From Neisseria subflava (GTDB lineage: Bacteria; Pseudomonadota; Gammaproteobacteria; Burkholderiales; Neisseriaceae): a stretch of DNA of 64,000 nucleotides. The notes under the pieces are model-generated. The model was not told the origin of the DNA. It did not search any database and was given only the letters and a program-made list of their open reading frames with translations. Numbering within the stretch: the stretch's first letter is position 1; the number at the start of each line of letters is the position of its first letter. A program made the position numbers and the translations under genes. Shown here in pieces: positions 34,137-43,240 of the stretch. Location: assembly GCF_024205705.1 (NCBI RefSeq), contig NZ_CP073115.1:1488001-1552000 (forward strand), in the 5' to 3' direction.

Positions 34137-34490
34137 ATGATGAATAAAAAAGACATTCCGGCGAAGATGTTGGCTTTGCAACTCAAAGACCCCAATCTGC
34201 TGTACAACTGCTATATGCCGTTTTTAGAACACGGCGGCCTGTTCGTACCGACCGATGACGTATTCTCCCTAGGCGAAGACATCCTCTTGGCCGTAGAAAT
34301 CGCCGACTACCCCAAACGCTTCCTGCCAACCAAAGTCGTTTGGATCAATCCGGCGCGCACTTCAGCCCACCGTCCCAAAGGCGTAGGCCTTGCATTCTCC
34401 GAACACGAAAGCTGCCTGCAAGCAAAAAACCTGATCGAAGCCGAGCTTGGTCCGCGCCTGCGCAGCGACCGCACTACTTTTACCCTGTAA
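34137..34490 (+). CDS. pilZ: Type IV pilus assembly protein PilZ (117 aa)
   Basis: A PilZ-fold protein with the N-terminal MMNKKDIPAKMLALQLKD and the core GGLFVPTDDVFSLGEDILL. The RxxxR and D/NxSxxG residues used to bind c-di-GMP are missing, as in the canonical pilus PilZ, which works through PilF/PilB without the nucleotide. Located between holB and tatD in the standard operon order. Start could be 34137 or 34140. Confidence 0.94.
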   Translation: MMNKKDIPAKMLALQLKDPNLLYNCYMPFLEHGGLFVPTDDVFSLGEDILLAVEIADYPKRFLPTKVVWINPARTSAHRPKGVGLAFSEHESCLQAKNLIEAELGPRLRSDRTTFTL

Positions 34491-34494
34491 TACC

Positions 34495-35280
34495 ATGTAT
34501 TTAATCGATTCACATTGCCATCTCAACTTTGACGGCTTAAAAGACCGCCTACCCGAAGTCTTTGCCAATATGGAAGCGCAAAGCGTCAAACAGGCGCTTG
34601 CCATCAGCGTCAGCAAACAAAGTTTTGCCGAAGTCTTCGACATTGCTCAGGCAAACGACCACATCTACTGCACCATCGGCATACATCCTGACAGCCAAGA
34701 AGCAGAAGAATTTACCATTGCCGAAATGGTAGAAGCGGCCAAACATCCGAAAATCGTCGGTATCGGCGAAACCGGTTTGGACTATTACTGGTGCAAAGGC
34801 GATTTGTCATGGCAACATCAACGCTTTGCCGACCATATCCAAGCCGCCAACGAAAGCGGCCTGCCCGTTATCGTCCACACGCGTGATGCGGCCGAAGACA
34901 CGTTGCGGATTTTGAAAGAGTGCCACACTAATTCCGGCGTGATTCACTGCTTCTCTGAAGACGTCGCCTTTGCCAAAGCCGCTTTGGATTTGGGCATGTA
35001 TATCTCCTTCTCCGGCATTGTGACGTTTAAAAACGCGCCGCTGATACAGGAAGCCGCCAAATACGTCCCTGCCGATAGAATCTTGGTAGAAACCGATGCG
35101 CCCTTCCTCGCTCCGGTTCCCAAACGCGGCAAACAAAACGAGCCTTCCTACGTCCGCTATACAGCCGAGTTCTTAGCCAATCTGCGCTGCGAGAGCTTGG
35201 AAACATTGGCACAAAACACCAGCGACAATTTTTATCGCCTGTTTAAGAAAGTTCCCGATGGCCGTCTGAACAACGGTTAA
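34495..35280 (+). CDS. tatD: TatD-family metal-dependent deoxyribonuclease (261 aa)
   Basis: TIM-barrel hydrolase with DSHCHLNF at 5-12, GIGETGLDYYW near 87-97 with the metal-binding Glu, VHTRDA near 127-132, HCFSE near 154-158 and VETDAPFLAPVP near 199-210. It is the YcfH-type member of the holB-pilZ-tatD group. The start MYLIDSHCHL, four bases after the pilZ stop, fits the family; a longer frame would overlap pilZ. It probably acts in 3'-5' DNA processing. Confidence 0.93.
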   Translation: MYLIDSHCHLNFDGLKDRLPEVFANMEAQSVKQALAISVSKQSFAEVFDIAQANDHIYCTIGIHPDSQEAEEFTIAEMVEAAKHPKIVGIGETGLDYYWCKGDLSWQHQRFADHIQAANESGLPVIVHTRDAAEDTLRILKECHTNSGVIHCFSEDVAFAKAALDLGMYISFSGIVTFKNAPLIQEAAKYVPADRILVETDAPFLAPVPKRGKQNEPSYVRYTAEFLANLRCESLETLAQNTSDNFYRLFKKVPDGRLNNG

Positions 35281-35599
35281 GCCTAGAGCTTCTATCATCC
35301 GCTCTGCCTACCCGTCATCCGGGTTCTGCCTCAAACTCAACGGTAAACTCGAAATGGCTTGAGACAGAAACGCAATCGGCTTGCGCTATCTTCCGAACGG
35401 CAGACTTTTGAAGAATGGGAATTTTCCCATCAACACAATAAATAAGTTTAAATTCAAAATATTGCTTTCCTAAGCCCAACAAAACTCAAGGCCGTCTGAA
35501 AGTATTTTCAGACGGCCTCTTGCTTATTTTACCGATAGGATGTAAAACCTATCCTTCGAAATAAACGGTTCATCGAAACCGTACATCAATCGACACAAT
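35281..35599 (+). other. Gene-free region between tatD and the acyl ligase
   Basis: 319 bases with no supported gene. A perfect dyad ATGGGAATTTTCCCAT lies at 35415-35430, and a DUS hairpin at 35489-35518. A long A/T-rich stretch lies between them. No other structure is recognised. Confidence 0.5.
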
Positions 35600-37153
35600 A
35601 TGGACACAAACTCCGAAATGCACACCCACCCTAATTTTTACGCTATGCTGACTGCAGCCTGCCAAAAAAACGGTAAAGGCACGGTCATTTTCAACGACAA
35701 AGAAAAAATCAGCTATTCCTCCCTCAAACGCGAAGTAGAAACCGTCGCCGCCTATCTGCAACACCAAGGCGTACAATTTGGCGACAGAGTCGCCCTTGTC
35801 GTTTCCAACTCTCCCGAATTTATTGCCGCCTATTTCGCCATTACTTCCATCGGCGCGGTAGCCGTCCCACTCAACGTCTTTTTGAAAAGCGAAGAATTTT
35901 CCTACATCCTCAATGACTGCGGCGCACGCTTTATGTTCGCCTCCGCGCCGTTGGCCAAAGAACTCAAAAACATCAAAACCAAAACCAAAGTCAATAAAAT
36001 CATCTGGATTGGTGAAACCAACGCCGCCAGTGGCGATGACAGCTATTTCGATGCCGCGCGTACATTCCCCGGCAAGCCAAATCTGAGCCGTCAGCCGTCC
36101 GTCAACGATTTGGCGCACATTATCTACACCTCCGGCACAACCGGCCACCCCAAAGGCGCATTAATCAGTTACAGCAACCTGTTTTCCAACCTTTCAGGCA
36201 TCGAACAAATTTTCCAAATCTCGCAAAAAGACCGCTTCGTCGTCTTCTTGCCCATGTTCCACAGCTTTACGCTGACTGCCATGGTTTTGCTGCCGATATC
36301 TCAAGCCTGCTCGATTATTTTGGTCAAATCCGTCTTCCCGTTCTCCAACGTGTTGAAACAGGTTTTGCTCAAACGCGCTACCATTTTCCTCGGCGTACCG
36401 GCTATTTACACCGCCATGAGTAAAGCCAAAATCCCTTGGTATTTCAGATGGTTTAACCGAGTCCGTCTGTTTATCAGCGGCGGCGCGCCTTTGGCCGGAC
36501 AAACCATTGACGATTTCAAAACCAAATTCCCGCGTGCCAAATTGCTGGAAGGCTACGGCTTGAGCGAATGCTCGCCCGTTGTGGCCGTCAATACTCCCGA
36601 ACGCCAAAAAGCCGCCAGCGTCGGCGTCGCCCTGCCCGGCTTGACCGTGAAAGCCGTCGATGACGAATTGATCGAAGTGCCGCGCGGTGAAGTGGGCGAA
36701 CTCATCATCAAAGGCGGCTCAGTCATGCAGGGCTACCTCAATATGCCTGACGCCACAGATGAAACCATCGTCAACGGTTGGCTGAAAACCGGCGACTTCG
36801 TCACCATAGACGAAGACGGCTTCATCTTCATCGTTGACCGCAAAAAAGACCTGATTATCTCCAAAGGCCAAAACGTCTATCCGCGCGAAATCGAAGAAGC
36901 CATCTACAAACTCGAAGCCGTGGAAGCCGCCGCCGTTATCGGTGTGAAAGACCAATACGCCGATGAAGAAATCATTGCCTTTATCCAACTCAAAGAAGGC
37001 ATGAAACTGGAAGAAGCCGAAGTCCGCAGCCACCTGCGCGGCCTGTTGGCAAACTTTAAAATCCCCAAACAAATCATCTTCCAAGACGAGCTGCCGCGCA
37101 ATGCCACCGGCAAAGTGTTAAAACGCAAACTCAAAGAACAGTTTCAAGACTAA
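35600..37153 (+). CDS. AMP-dependent acyl-CoA/ACP ligase (517 aa)
   Basis: ANL-superfamily enzyme with the AMP-binding loop YTSGTTGHPKGA near 174-185, GYGLSECSP near 318-326, and the C-terminal GKNV-equivalent SKGQNVYPREIE near 421-432 with the catalytic Lys in NATGKVLKRKL near 501-511. It most resembles long-chain fatty acid ligases. The gene for the LplT-like transporter is nearby, so recycling of fatty acids or lysophospholipids is a plausible role. No transmembrane part is seen. Substrate is not determined. Confidence 0.87.
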   Translation: MDTNSEMHTHPNFYAMLTAACQKNGKGTVIFNDKEKISYSSLKREVETVAAYLQHQGVQFGDRVALVVSNSPEFIAAYFAITSIGAVAVPLNVFLKSEEFSYILNDCGARFMFASAPLAKELKNIKTKTKVNKIIWIGETNAASGDDSYFDAARTFPGKPNLSRQPSVNDLAHIIYTSGTTGHPKGALISYSNLFSNLSGIEQIFQISQKDRFVVFLPMFHSFTLTAMVLLPISQACSIILVKSVFPFSNVLKQVLLKRATIFLGVPAIYTAMSKAKIPWYFRWFNRVRLFISGGAPLAGQTIDDFKTKFPRAKLLEGYGLSECSPVVAVNTPERQKAASVGVALPGLTVKAVDDELIEVPRGEVGELIIKGGSVMQGYLNMPDATDETIVNGWLKTGDFVTIDEDGFIFIVDRKKDLIISKGQNVYPREIEEAIYKLEAVEAAAVIGVKDQYADEEIIAFIQLKEGMKLEEAEVRSHLRGLLANFKIPKQIIFQDELPRNATGKVLKRKLKEQFQD

Positions 37154-37238
37154 ACCGCTGTTTCAGACGGCCCCTTGATTCATGCATGCCGTCTGAAAAC
37201 AACCTGTATTCCACAAACCTTTTCAGACGGCCACGACC

Positions 37239-38804
37239 ATGACGACACCTATACTCGAAATCGAAAACCTAAACGGCTCCTTTCCGAGCAAGCAAGTCCT
37301 GCACAATATCAACCTGACCTTGCACCCCGGCCGCAAGCTGGCATTGGTCGGCGAGAGCGGCAGCGGCAAAACCGTATTGTCGCAAGGCATCATGCGCCTC
37401 AACCCGATGGTTAGCTTTGAAGGCCGTCTGAAATATTGCGGAACCGACCTGCTGACCCAGTCCGAACGCGCCCTGCAAAAGCTGCGCGGCTGCGAAATCG
37501 GCATGGTGTTTCAAGAACCCATGACCGCCCTCAACCCCGTTATGCGCGTCGGCGAACAAATCGCCGAAGTCCTGACCCTGCATTTGGGTTTGGATAAAAA
37601 ACAGGCATGGGCGCGCGCCATCGAACTCCTAGACGAAACCGGCATCCACCAGCCCGAGCAAAAAGCCCAGGCTTATCCGTTCCAACTTTCCGGTGGCCAA
37701 CGCCAGCGCGCCATGATTGCCATGGCTGTATCCGCCCAACCCAAGCTCCTGATTGCCGACGAACCGACCACTGCTTTGGACGTTGCCGTCCAAGCCCAAA
37801 TTCTCGACCTGCTCTCACGCCTGCAGGAAGAACACGGCATGACCATGCTCTACATTACGCACGACTTGAACCTTGTGCGCCGTTTTGCCGACGATGTCGC
37901 CGTTATGCGTAACGGCCGTATCCTCGAAACCGGCAAAGCAACCGAAGTCTTCGCCAATCCGCAGCACGAATACACCAAAATGTTGCTCAACGCCGGCACA
38001 ACGCGCCGAGTGGCTCCTTTGCCTGAAAACCCTGCCACCGTCCTTAAGGCCGAACAAATCGCCTTCTCCGTCAAAGAATCAGACGGCTGGTTTAAAAAAC
38101 GCGACAAAACCATTCTCAACCCCGTTTCTTTCGATCTCAAATCGGGGGAAACATTGGGTATCATCGGCGAAAGCGGCTGCGGCAAAACCACGCTGGCAAA
38201 AGCCGTTATGCACCTTATCGATTCCGAAGGCAGCCTGCACATCAACGGCGAGCCATGGCGACACGAATTGCGCCGTGAAATCCAAATGGTGTTCCAAGAC
38301 CCGTTCGGCGCATTCAATCCGCGCATGAACGTCTTCGATACCGTTTCCGAAGCCTTGCGCGTACACGAACCTGAAATGCCGCGCGAAGAAATGCGCCGCC
38401 GCGTCGAAGAAGTCCTCAAACAAGTCGGCCTGCCCGAAGATGCACTCGAACGCTATCCGCACGCATTCTCCGGCGGCCAGCGCCAACGCCTCGCCATCGC
38501 CCGCGCCATCATTGTCCGCCCAAAAATCCTCGTATTGGACGAACCAACCAGCGCGCTTGATGTCCAATGGCAACAACAAATCCTTGAATTGCTCAGCAGC
38601 CTGCAAAAAGAATACGGCCTCGCCTTCATCATCATCAGCCACGACCTCGCCGTGATCCGCGCCATTTCCCACCGTGTGATGGTGTTGAAAGACGGCAAAA
38701 TCGTTGAAGAAGGCGAATGCGAAAACGTGTTTGCCAATCCAAGCAGCGACTATACGCGCCATTTGATTGCCCACTCCGGCCACATGGTTCAAGAGGCCGT
38801 CTGA
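37239..38804 (+). CDS. yejF: ABC transporter ATPase, YejF type, two ATPase domains (521 aa)
   Basis: Two nucleotide-binding domains in one protein. Walker A motifs are GESGSGKT (about 39-46) and GESGCGKT; signatures are LSGGQRQR and FSGGQRQR; Walker B motifs are LLIADEPTTALD and ILVLDEPTSALD. The first domain has an oligopeptide-transporter C-terminal segment. It is the YejF partner of the permeases YejBE, which lie about 14 kb away on the other strand. The stop codon is formed by an uptake sequence (EAV-stop). Confidence 0.93.
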   Translation: MTTPILEIENLNGSFPSKQVLHNINLTLHPGRKLALVGESGSGKTVLSQGIMRLNPMVSFEGRLKYCGTDLLTQSERALQKLRGCEIGMVFQEPMTALNPVMRVGEQIAEVLTLHLGLDKKQAWARAIELLDETGIHQPEQKAQAYPFQLSGGQRQRAMIAMAVSAQPKLLIADEPTTALDVAVQAQILDLLSRLQEEHGMTMLYITHDLNLVRRFADDVAVMRNGRILETGKATEVFANPQHEYTKMLLNAGTTRRVAPLPENPATVLKAEQIAFSVKESDGWFKKRDKTILNPVSFDLKSGETLGIIGESGCGKTTLAKAVMHLIDSEGSLHINGEPWRHELRREIQMVFQDPFGAFNPRMNVFDTVSEALRVHEPEMPREEMRRRVEEVLKQVGLPEDALERYPHAFSGGQRQRLAIARAIIVRPKILVLDEPTSALDVQWQQQILELLSSLQKEYGLAFIIISHDLAVIRAISHRVMVLKDGKIVEEGECENVFANPSSDYTRHLIAHSGHMVQEAV

Positions 38805-38860
38805 ATCTTTAAGGATTACGATAGGCACATTTCAAAAAAACTATTACCGGGTGGCGGCAC

Positions 38861-38889
38861 TTGAAATTTTCCCTGTCTGCCACTATTCT
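38861..38889 (+). promoter_or_regulatory. Promoter of trxA
   Basis: TTGAAA at 38861-38866 and TATTCT at 38884-38889 have a 17-base spacer, about 40 bases before the trxA start. Confidence 0.7.
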
Positions 38890-38930
38890 AAACAACACAT
38901 TTATTAATCCTGATTTAAAAGGAAACAAAC

Positions 38931-39263
38931 ATGAGCAGCGAATTGATTATCCATACCAGCGATGCCAACTTCGAACAAGACGTTTTGAAATCCGACGTAC
39001 CTGTACTGCTGGACTACTGGGCACCATGGTGCGGCCCTTGCATAATGATTGCCCCAATCTTGGACGACATTGCCTCCGAATTCCAAGGCCGTCTGAAAGT
39101 CGTTAAAATCAACATCGACGACAATGAAGCCACTCCTGCCAAATTCGGCGTTCGCGGCATCCCTACCCTGATGGTGTTCAAAAACGGCGAAAACGTTGCC
39201 ACTAAAGTCGGCGCATTGGCTAAAGGTCAACTGACTGCATTCGTTGAAGCTTCTATCGCTTAA
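38931..39263 (+). CDS. trxA: Thioredoxin (110 aa)
   Basis: Cytoplasmic thiol reductant with the WCGPC active site at 33-37, the family-typical YWAPWCGPC, and a cis-Pro in GIPTLMVF. Length fits TrxA. AAAGGA precedes the ATG. Monocistronic: promoter and terminator are both visible. An internal DUS copy lies in the gene. Confidence 0.96.
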   Translation: MSSELIIHTSDANFEQDVLKSDVPVLLDYWAPWCGPCIMIAPILDDIASEFQGRLKVVKINIDDNEATPAKFGVRGIPTLMVFKNGENVATKVGALAKGQLTAFVEASIA

Positions 39264-39277
39264 GGTTTTAAGCATAT

Positions 39278-39318
39278 AAAAAGGCCGTCTGAAACTTGTT
39301 TTCAGACGGCCTTTTTTG
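39278..39318 (+). terminator. DUS-pair terminator of trxA
   Basis: AAAAAGGCCGTCTGAAAC... mirrored by TTTTCAGACGGCCTTTTTT, with a T-run. Confidence 0.9.
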
Positions 39319-39324
39319 TATTCA

Positions 39325-39642
39325 TTAAGCAGCCAATGGTTTCAAAGTCAGGCTGATATTGTCAGTCTTCACTTTAAACAGCAAATCAATATTCGGATGC
39401 TTACCCGGATTGGCTTCGGCATCGGCAACATGTTCGGCAAACCATGCCAGGCCGCGTTCTGCCGCCACTGTGTCCAGCTTGCCATCAAATTCTTGTGCCA
39501 AAGCATGGTAAAGCTTGAGCGAGCCTTGTTTGCCGGGCGCATTGGGAATGTGATGAACCACATTGCCCTCTTTATCGAGAATATCCAAGCCGCTCAAATG
39601 GTCGATGGCAGGCATGGTGGCCAGATTATCTTGAAAGCTCAT
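39325..39642 (-). CDS. DUF2322 family protein (105 aa)
   Basis: Short soluble protein starting MSFQDNLATMPAIDHLSGL, with AERGLAWFAEHVADAEANPGKHPNIDLL in the middle (read in parts). The family occurs in Neisseria and related bacteria without known function. GGAC precedes the ATG. No membrane segment. It is convergent with trxA, whose terminator lies seven bases beyond its stop, so that hairpin probably serves both. Confidence 0.75.
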   Translation of the reverse strand: MSFQDNLATMPAIDHLSGLDILDKEGNVVHHIPNAPGKQGSLKLYHALAQEFDGKLDTVAAERGLAWFAEHVADAEANPGKHPNIDLLFKVKTDNISLTLKPLAA

Positions 39643-39684
39643 GATTGTCCTTTCTGATGTGGGTTTTAAAGCAAACCATATAAC

Positions 39685-39728
39685 AAGGCCGTCTGAAAGT
39701 TGATGTTTGACACTTTTCAGACGGCCTT
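39685..39728 (-). terminator. DUS-pair terminator of upp
   Basis: AAGGCCGTCTGAAAGT faces ACTTTTCAGACGGCCTT, 12 bases after the upp stop. Confidence 0.75.
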
Positions 39729-39739
39729 AAACATTTCAA

Positions 39740-40366
39740 TTAACGTGTACCGAAAATCTTATCGCCGGCATCACCCAAGCCTGGGATGATGTAGCCGTGT
39801 TCGTTCAAGTGGCTGTCGAGCGCGGCAGTGTAGATGGTTACATCAGGATGCGCGTCATTAACGGCTTTCACGCCTTCCGGAGCGGCAACCAATACCAATG
39901 CCTTGATATTGCTGCAACCTTTGGCTTTCAGAAGGTCGATGGTCGCAACCATAGAGCCGCCGGTCGCCAACATCGGGTCGATAATCAGGGCGGGACGCTC
40001 GGCCATGCTGTCAACGAATTTCTCAAAGTAAGAAACCGGTTTCAGCGTTTCTTCATCGCGCTGCAAGCCGACAACGCTGATTTTAGCGGTAGGAATCAGG
40101 TCGAGTACGCCGTCGAGCATACCCAAACCGGCACGCAAAATAGGGACAACGGTCAAGGTTTTGCCTTTGATACGGTCGCCTTCGATGGAGCCACACCAAC
40201 CGTCGATGATGTATTTTTCGGTTTCAAAGTCGCGGCTGGCTTCGTATGCCATCAGGCGTGCCAGCTCGGTAGTGAGCGTGCGAAATTTGTAGGTGCTGCA
40301 TTCCGCCTCGCGCATCAAAGTCAGTTTGTGGCGGACGAGGGGATGATTGATGACGGTAACGTTCAT
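39740..40366 (-). CDS. upp: Uracil phosphoribosyltransferase (208 aa)
   Basis: Pyrimidine salvage enzyme that makes UMP from uracil and PRPP. The PRPP-binding motif appears as LIIDPMLATGGSM near 131-143, and the uracil-binding C-terminus as GYIIPGLGDAGDKIFGTR. Length is exactly that of E. coli Upp. Monocistronic between hairpins. Confidence 0.97.
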   Translation of the reverse strand: MNVTVINHPLVRHKLTLMREAECSTYKFRTLTTELARLMAYEASRDFETEKYIIDGWCGSIEGDRIKGKTLTVVPILRAGLGMLDGVLDLIPTAKISVVGLQRDEETLKPVSYFEKFVDSMAERPALIIDPMLATGGSMVATIDLLKAKGCSNIKALVLVAAPEGVKAVNDAHPDVTIYTAALDSHLNEHGYIIPGLGDAGDKIFGTR

Positions 40367-40444
40367 TTTCTGTATTTCCGAGTTTCGTTGACGGAGTGAA
40401 TTATACTTTTTTTCACGAATGGCGGAAAGGGTATGTTTCGTGCG

Positions 40445-40479
40445 AAAGGCCGTCTGAATCAGGGTTTCAGACGGCCTTT
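40445..40479 (-). terminator. DUS-pair terminator of grxD
   Basis: AAAGGCCGTCTGAA and TTTCAGACGGCCTTT, 36 bases past the grxD stop. Confidence 0.8.
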
Positions 40480-40514
40480 GTCAACAATTTTACATTACGG
40501 AATATTGTGGATAA

Positions 40515-40826
40515 TTAAGCTTTCAGCAATTCTTGCAGTTCGCCGGCTTCGTACATTTCCATCAAAATGTCAGAACCGCCGACAAATTCTCCGTTGACGT
40601 ACAGTTGAGGAATAGTCGGCCAGTCGCTGTATTCTTTAATGCCTTGGCGTACGGCATCGTTTTCCAATACGTTGACGGTTACATAGTCGGTGCAACCTGC
40701 CGCATTCAGGATTTGTACGGCACGGGAAGAGAAGCCGCATTGCGGGAATTGCTTCGTGCCTTTCATGAACAATACGACGCGGTGGGTGGTTACGACTTCT
40801 TTGATTTGATCGTGGATAGAGGACAT
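40515..40826 (-). CDS. grxD: Monothiol glutaredoxin Grx4 type (103 aa)
   Basis: CGFS active site at 30-33 and the glutathione/Fe-S features WPTIPQLYVNGEFVGGSDI. Such proteins carry and deliver 2Fe-2S clusters, often with BolA. Length matches the single-domain class. AAAAGGA precedes the ATG. Stands alone. Confidence 0.95.
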   Translation of the reverse strand: MSSIHDQIKEVVTTHRVVLFMKGTKQFPQCGFSSRAVQILNAAGCTDYVTVNVLENDAVRQGIKEYSDWPTIPQLYVNGEFVGGSDILMEMYEAGELQELLKA

Positions 40827-40913
40827 GTGTGTTCCTTTTACTAAATCGGTTGTTCGGGGAAAATCAAATTTCCTGCCATTATACGCAAATTGATGGAGTT
40901 GAGGGGGCGTTTC

Positions 40914-42167
40914 TCAACATCGGATCTGACCGTTGCCGTTAATATAGAATTTGGTCGAAGTCAGCGCTTCCAAACCCATCGGGCCGCGGGCGTGCATTTT
41001 TTGGGTGGAAATACCGATTTCCGCGCCCAATCCGAAAACAAAGCCGTCGGTAAACCGAGTGGACGCATTGACATAAACCGCCGCCGCATCAATGCTTTCT
41101 TGGAAAAACTCGGCATGAGCAATGCTTTGGGTCACAATCGCTTCCGAGTGATGCGTCGTGTGGCCGTTAATCCAATCGACGGCTTCTTCCACTGTTTTCA
41201 CTATTTTGACCGACATAATATAGTCAAGAAACTCGGTACTGTAATCTTCCTCGGTTGCCAAAACAGCATTTTTAAACATACGCAATGCTTCCTGATCGGC
41301 TCTAAATTCGACCGGATGCACTTTGACAATGGCTTCTTCCAGTTTGGGCAAAAACGCTTCCGCTATCTTTTCGTGGACAACCAAAGACTCTGCGGCATTG
41401 CACACGCTCGGACGCTGCGTTTTGGCGTTCACGACGATATCGACCGCCATCTCAAAATCGGCACTGTCGTCCACATAAATATGGCAATTACCGACTCCGG
41501 TTTCAATGACGGGAACTTTCGATTTCTCTTTCACCGTCTGAATCAAGCGCACGCCGCCGCGTGGAATCAGTACATCAATATAATCGACTGCCTGCATCAA
41601 TTCCTCAGCGGCGGCATGACTGGTATCTTCGACCAGCTGCACCACATCGGCATCCATTCCCGCTTTTACCAAAGTCTGCCTGATAACGGCAATTAATGCA
41701 GTATTGGAATGGATGGCATCGCGACCGCCGCGCAAAATAATGGCATTGCCGGTTTTAAAGGCCAGAGAAAACGCATCGACCGAAACATTCGGGCGGCTTT
41801 CAAAAATCATGGCGACCACGCCCAAAGGCACGCGTTTTTGAACAATCTTCAAACTGTCCAGATTGGTATAGCCGCGAACAACCTGCCCAATCGGATCCTG
41901 CAAATCGGCAACCTGCTCAACGCCTTCCGCAATGCCTTTGATGCGTTCGTGATTCAAGCGCAGCCTGTCGAGCATAATGTCCGAAATGCCGTTTTCTTTT
42001 GCAGCGGCCAAATCGCGGGCATTTTCCACCAAAATCATCTCAGCCTGTTCAACCAAAGCCACCGCAACCTGACGCAGCAGATTGTTTTTTTCCACGCTGC
42101 CCAAGCTGATTAACGTTTTACTGGCTTTTTGAGCATTCTTGCCCAACTGTTCGATATAGTTCATCAA
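40914..42167 (-). CDS. proA: Glutamate-5-semialdehyde dehydrogenase (417 aa)
   Basis: Second enzyme of proline synthesis, NADPH-dependent reduction of glutamyl phosphate. It has the aldehyde-dehydrogenase-like fold with SRPNVSVDAFSLAFKTGNA near 124-142, the catalytic-Cys segment QRPSVCNAAE near 252-261, and GLGAEIGISTQKMHARGPMG near 379-398. Start 42167 or 42164: GGAGG lies 4-8 bases upstream, overlapping the proB stop. proB precedes it by six bases, a coupled pair. The sequence has a clostridial/streptococcal look, and no complete DUS lies within proBA. Confidence 0.95.
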   Translation of the reverse strand: MMNYIEQLGKNAQKASKTLISLGSVEKNNLLRQVAVALVEQAEMILVENARDLAAAKENGISDIMLDRLRLNHERIKGIAEGVEQVADLQDPIGQVVRGYTNLDSLKIVQKRVPLGVVAMIFESRPNVSVDAFSLAFKTGNAIILRGGRDAIHSNTALIAVIRQTLVKAGMDADVVQLVEDTSHAAAEELMQAVDYIDVLIPRGGVRLIQTVKEKSKVPVIETGVGNCHIYVDDSADFEMAVDIVVNAKTQRPSVCNAAESLVVHEKIAEAFLPKLEEAIVKVHPVEFRADQEALRMFKNAVLATEEDYSTEFLDYIMSVKIVKTVEEAVDWINGHTTHHSEAIVTQSIAHAEFFQESIDAAAVYVNASTRFTDGFVFGLGAEIGISTQKMHARGPMGLEALTSTKFYINGNGQIRC

Positions 42168-42173
42168 ACCTCC

Positions 42174-42977
42174 CTATTTCTCTTGTGCAAACCACGTTCC
42201 GATAGGCGCGCCATCTAAAACCTGAAGGATATCGCGCGGATTGGCGCTGTTCATCAACACCATCTGGCCATGATGTTCAAACATCATCTGCGCGCTCTTA
42301 ATCTTACTGAGCATGCCGCCCGTACCAAACTTACTGCCCGATCCGCCGGCAGAAGCAATAATTTCTTCGGTAATATCGGCCACATGGCTGCGCAGCTTGG
42401 CATCGGCGTGAACAGCCGGATTTTTATCAAACAAACCGTCAATATCGGACAACATAATCAGCAAATCGGCTTTAACGATTTTCGCCACAACTGCCGACAA
42501 ACGGTCGTTATCGCCAAACTTGGTCGCATGGTCCATCTCGTCCACGCTGACCGCATCGTTCTCATTGACAATGGGGATAACGCCGATGGAAAGCAGGGAT
42601 TCAAAGGCATTGGTAACGTTTGCCAAACTTTCCGGATATTCGACCACATCACGCGTCAGCAGGATTTGCGATACCGTCATCCGATAATGGGAAAAAATCT
42701 GCGAATAAAGACTCATCATGGCCACTTGGCCGACGCTGGAAACAGCCTGCTGCTGCGCCATTTCCGCCGGACGTTTTTCCATATTGAGGACATTCAGCCC
42801 AAAGCCCATCGCGCCGGAAGACACCAGCACAATTTCTTTGCCCTTACTGACCAAGCTGGAAATGACAAAGGCCAGTTGGTCGATTTTTGCCAAATTGATT
42901 TTACCGTTTGGCAACACCAAAGAGCTGGTTCCAATCTTAATGACAATGCGTTTTACTGCTTCAAAATCTCGTTTCAT
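42174..42977 (-). CDS. proB: Glutamate 5-kinase, short form without PUA domain (267 aa)
   Basis: First enzyme of proline synthesis. The amino-acid kinase domain is complete: VIKIGTSSLV near 11-20, LVSSGAMGFG near 50-59, and PIVNENDAVSVDE near 135-147. The C-terminal PUA domain present in the 367-residue E. coli enzyme is absent; the protein ends shortly after the kinase fold, as in many Firmicutes. GAGGAG precedes the ATG. It is followed closely by proA. The short form plus missing uptake sequences is compatible with horizontal transfer, which is inferred. Confidence 0.93.
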   Translation of the reverse strand: MKRDFEAVKRIVIKIGTSSLVLPNGKINLAKIDQLAFVISSLVSKGKEIVLVSSGAMGFGLNVLNMEKRPAEMAQQQAVSSVGQVAMMSLYSQIFSHYRMTVSQILLTRDVVEYPESLANVTNAFESLLSIGVIPIVNENDAVSVDEMDHATKFGDNDRLSAVVAKIVKADLLIMLSDIDGLFDKNPAVHADAKLRSHVADITEEIIASAGGSGSKFGTGGMLSKIKSAQMMFEHHGQMVLMNSANPRDILQVLDGAPIGTWFAQEK

Positions 42978-43140
42978 TATTCTCCTCTGCTTTCTATTTT
43001 TATGATTGCATGCGGCATTATTTCAGCCAAACGTATCTACATCATAACTGCGAAACAATAGAAAATACAGACAAAATTAAAAACGCTTCCTTTAAAAGCC
43101 GTATTTTCAGCTCTTATCCGAATCTGTTAACAACAAAACA

Positions 43141-43183
43141 AAAGGCCGTCTGAAACCCGATTTCAGGTTTCAGACGGCCTTTT
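43141..43183. terminator. DUS-pair hairpin between proB and suhB
   Basis: AAAGGCCGTCTGAAACC mirrored by GGTTTCAGACGGCCTTT. Serves as terminator of suhB on the minus strand. Confidence 0.8.
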
Positions 43184-43240
43184 ACCGATTGTTGAGAATC
43201 CGGCCTGCCACGATAAATACAGATCGTTCCCTACAAACGC

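Noticed and set aside
35415..35430. Dyad ATGGGAATTTTCCCAT as an operator
   Set aside because: Not positioned against a recognisable promoter; may be chance.
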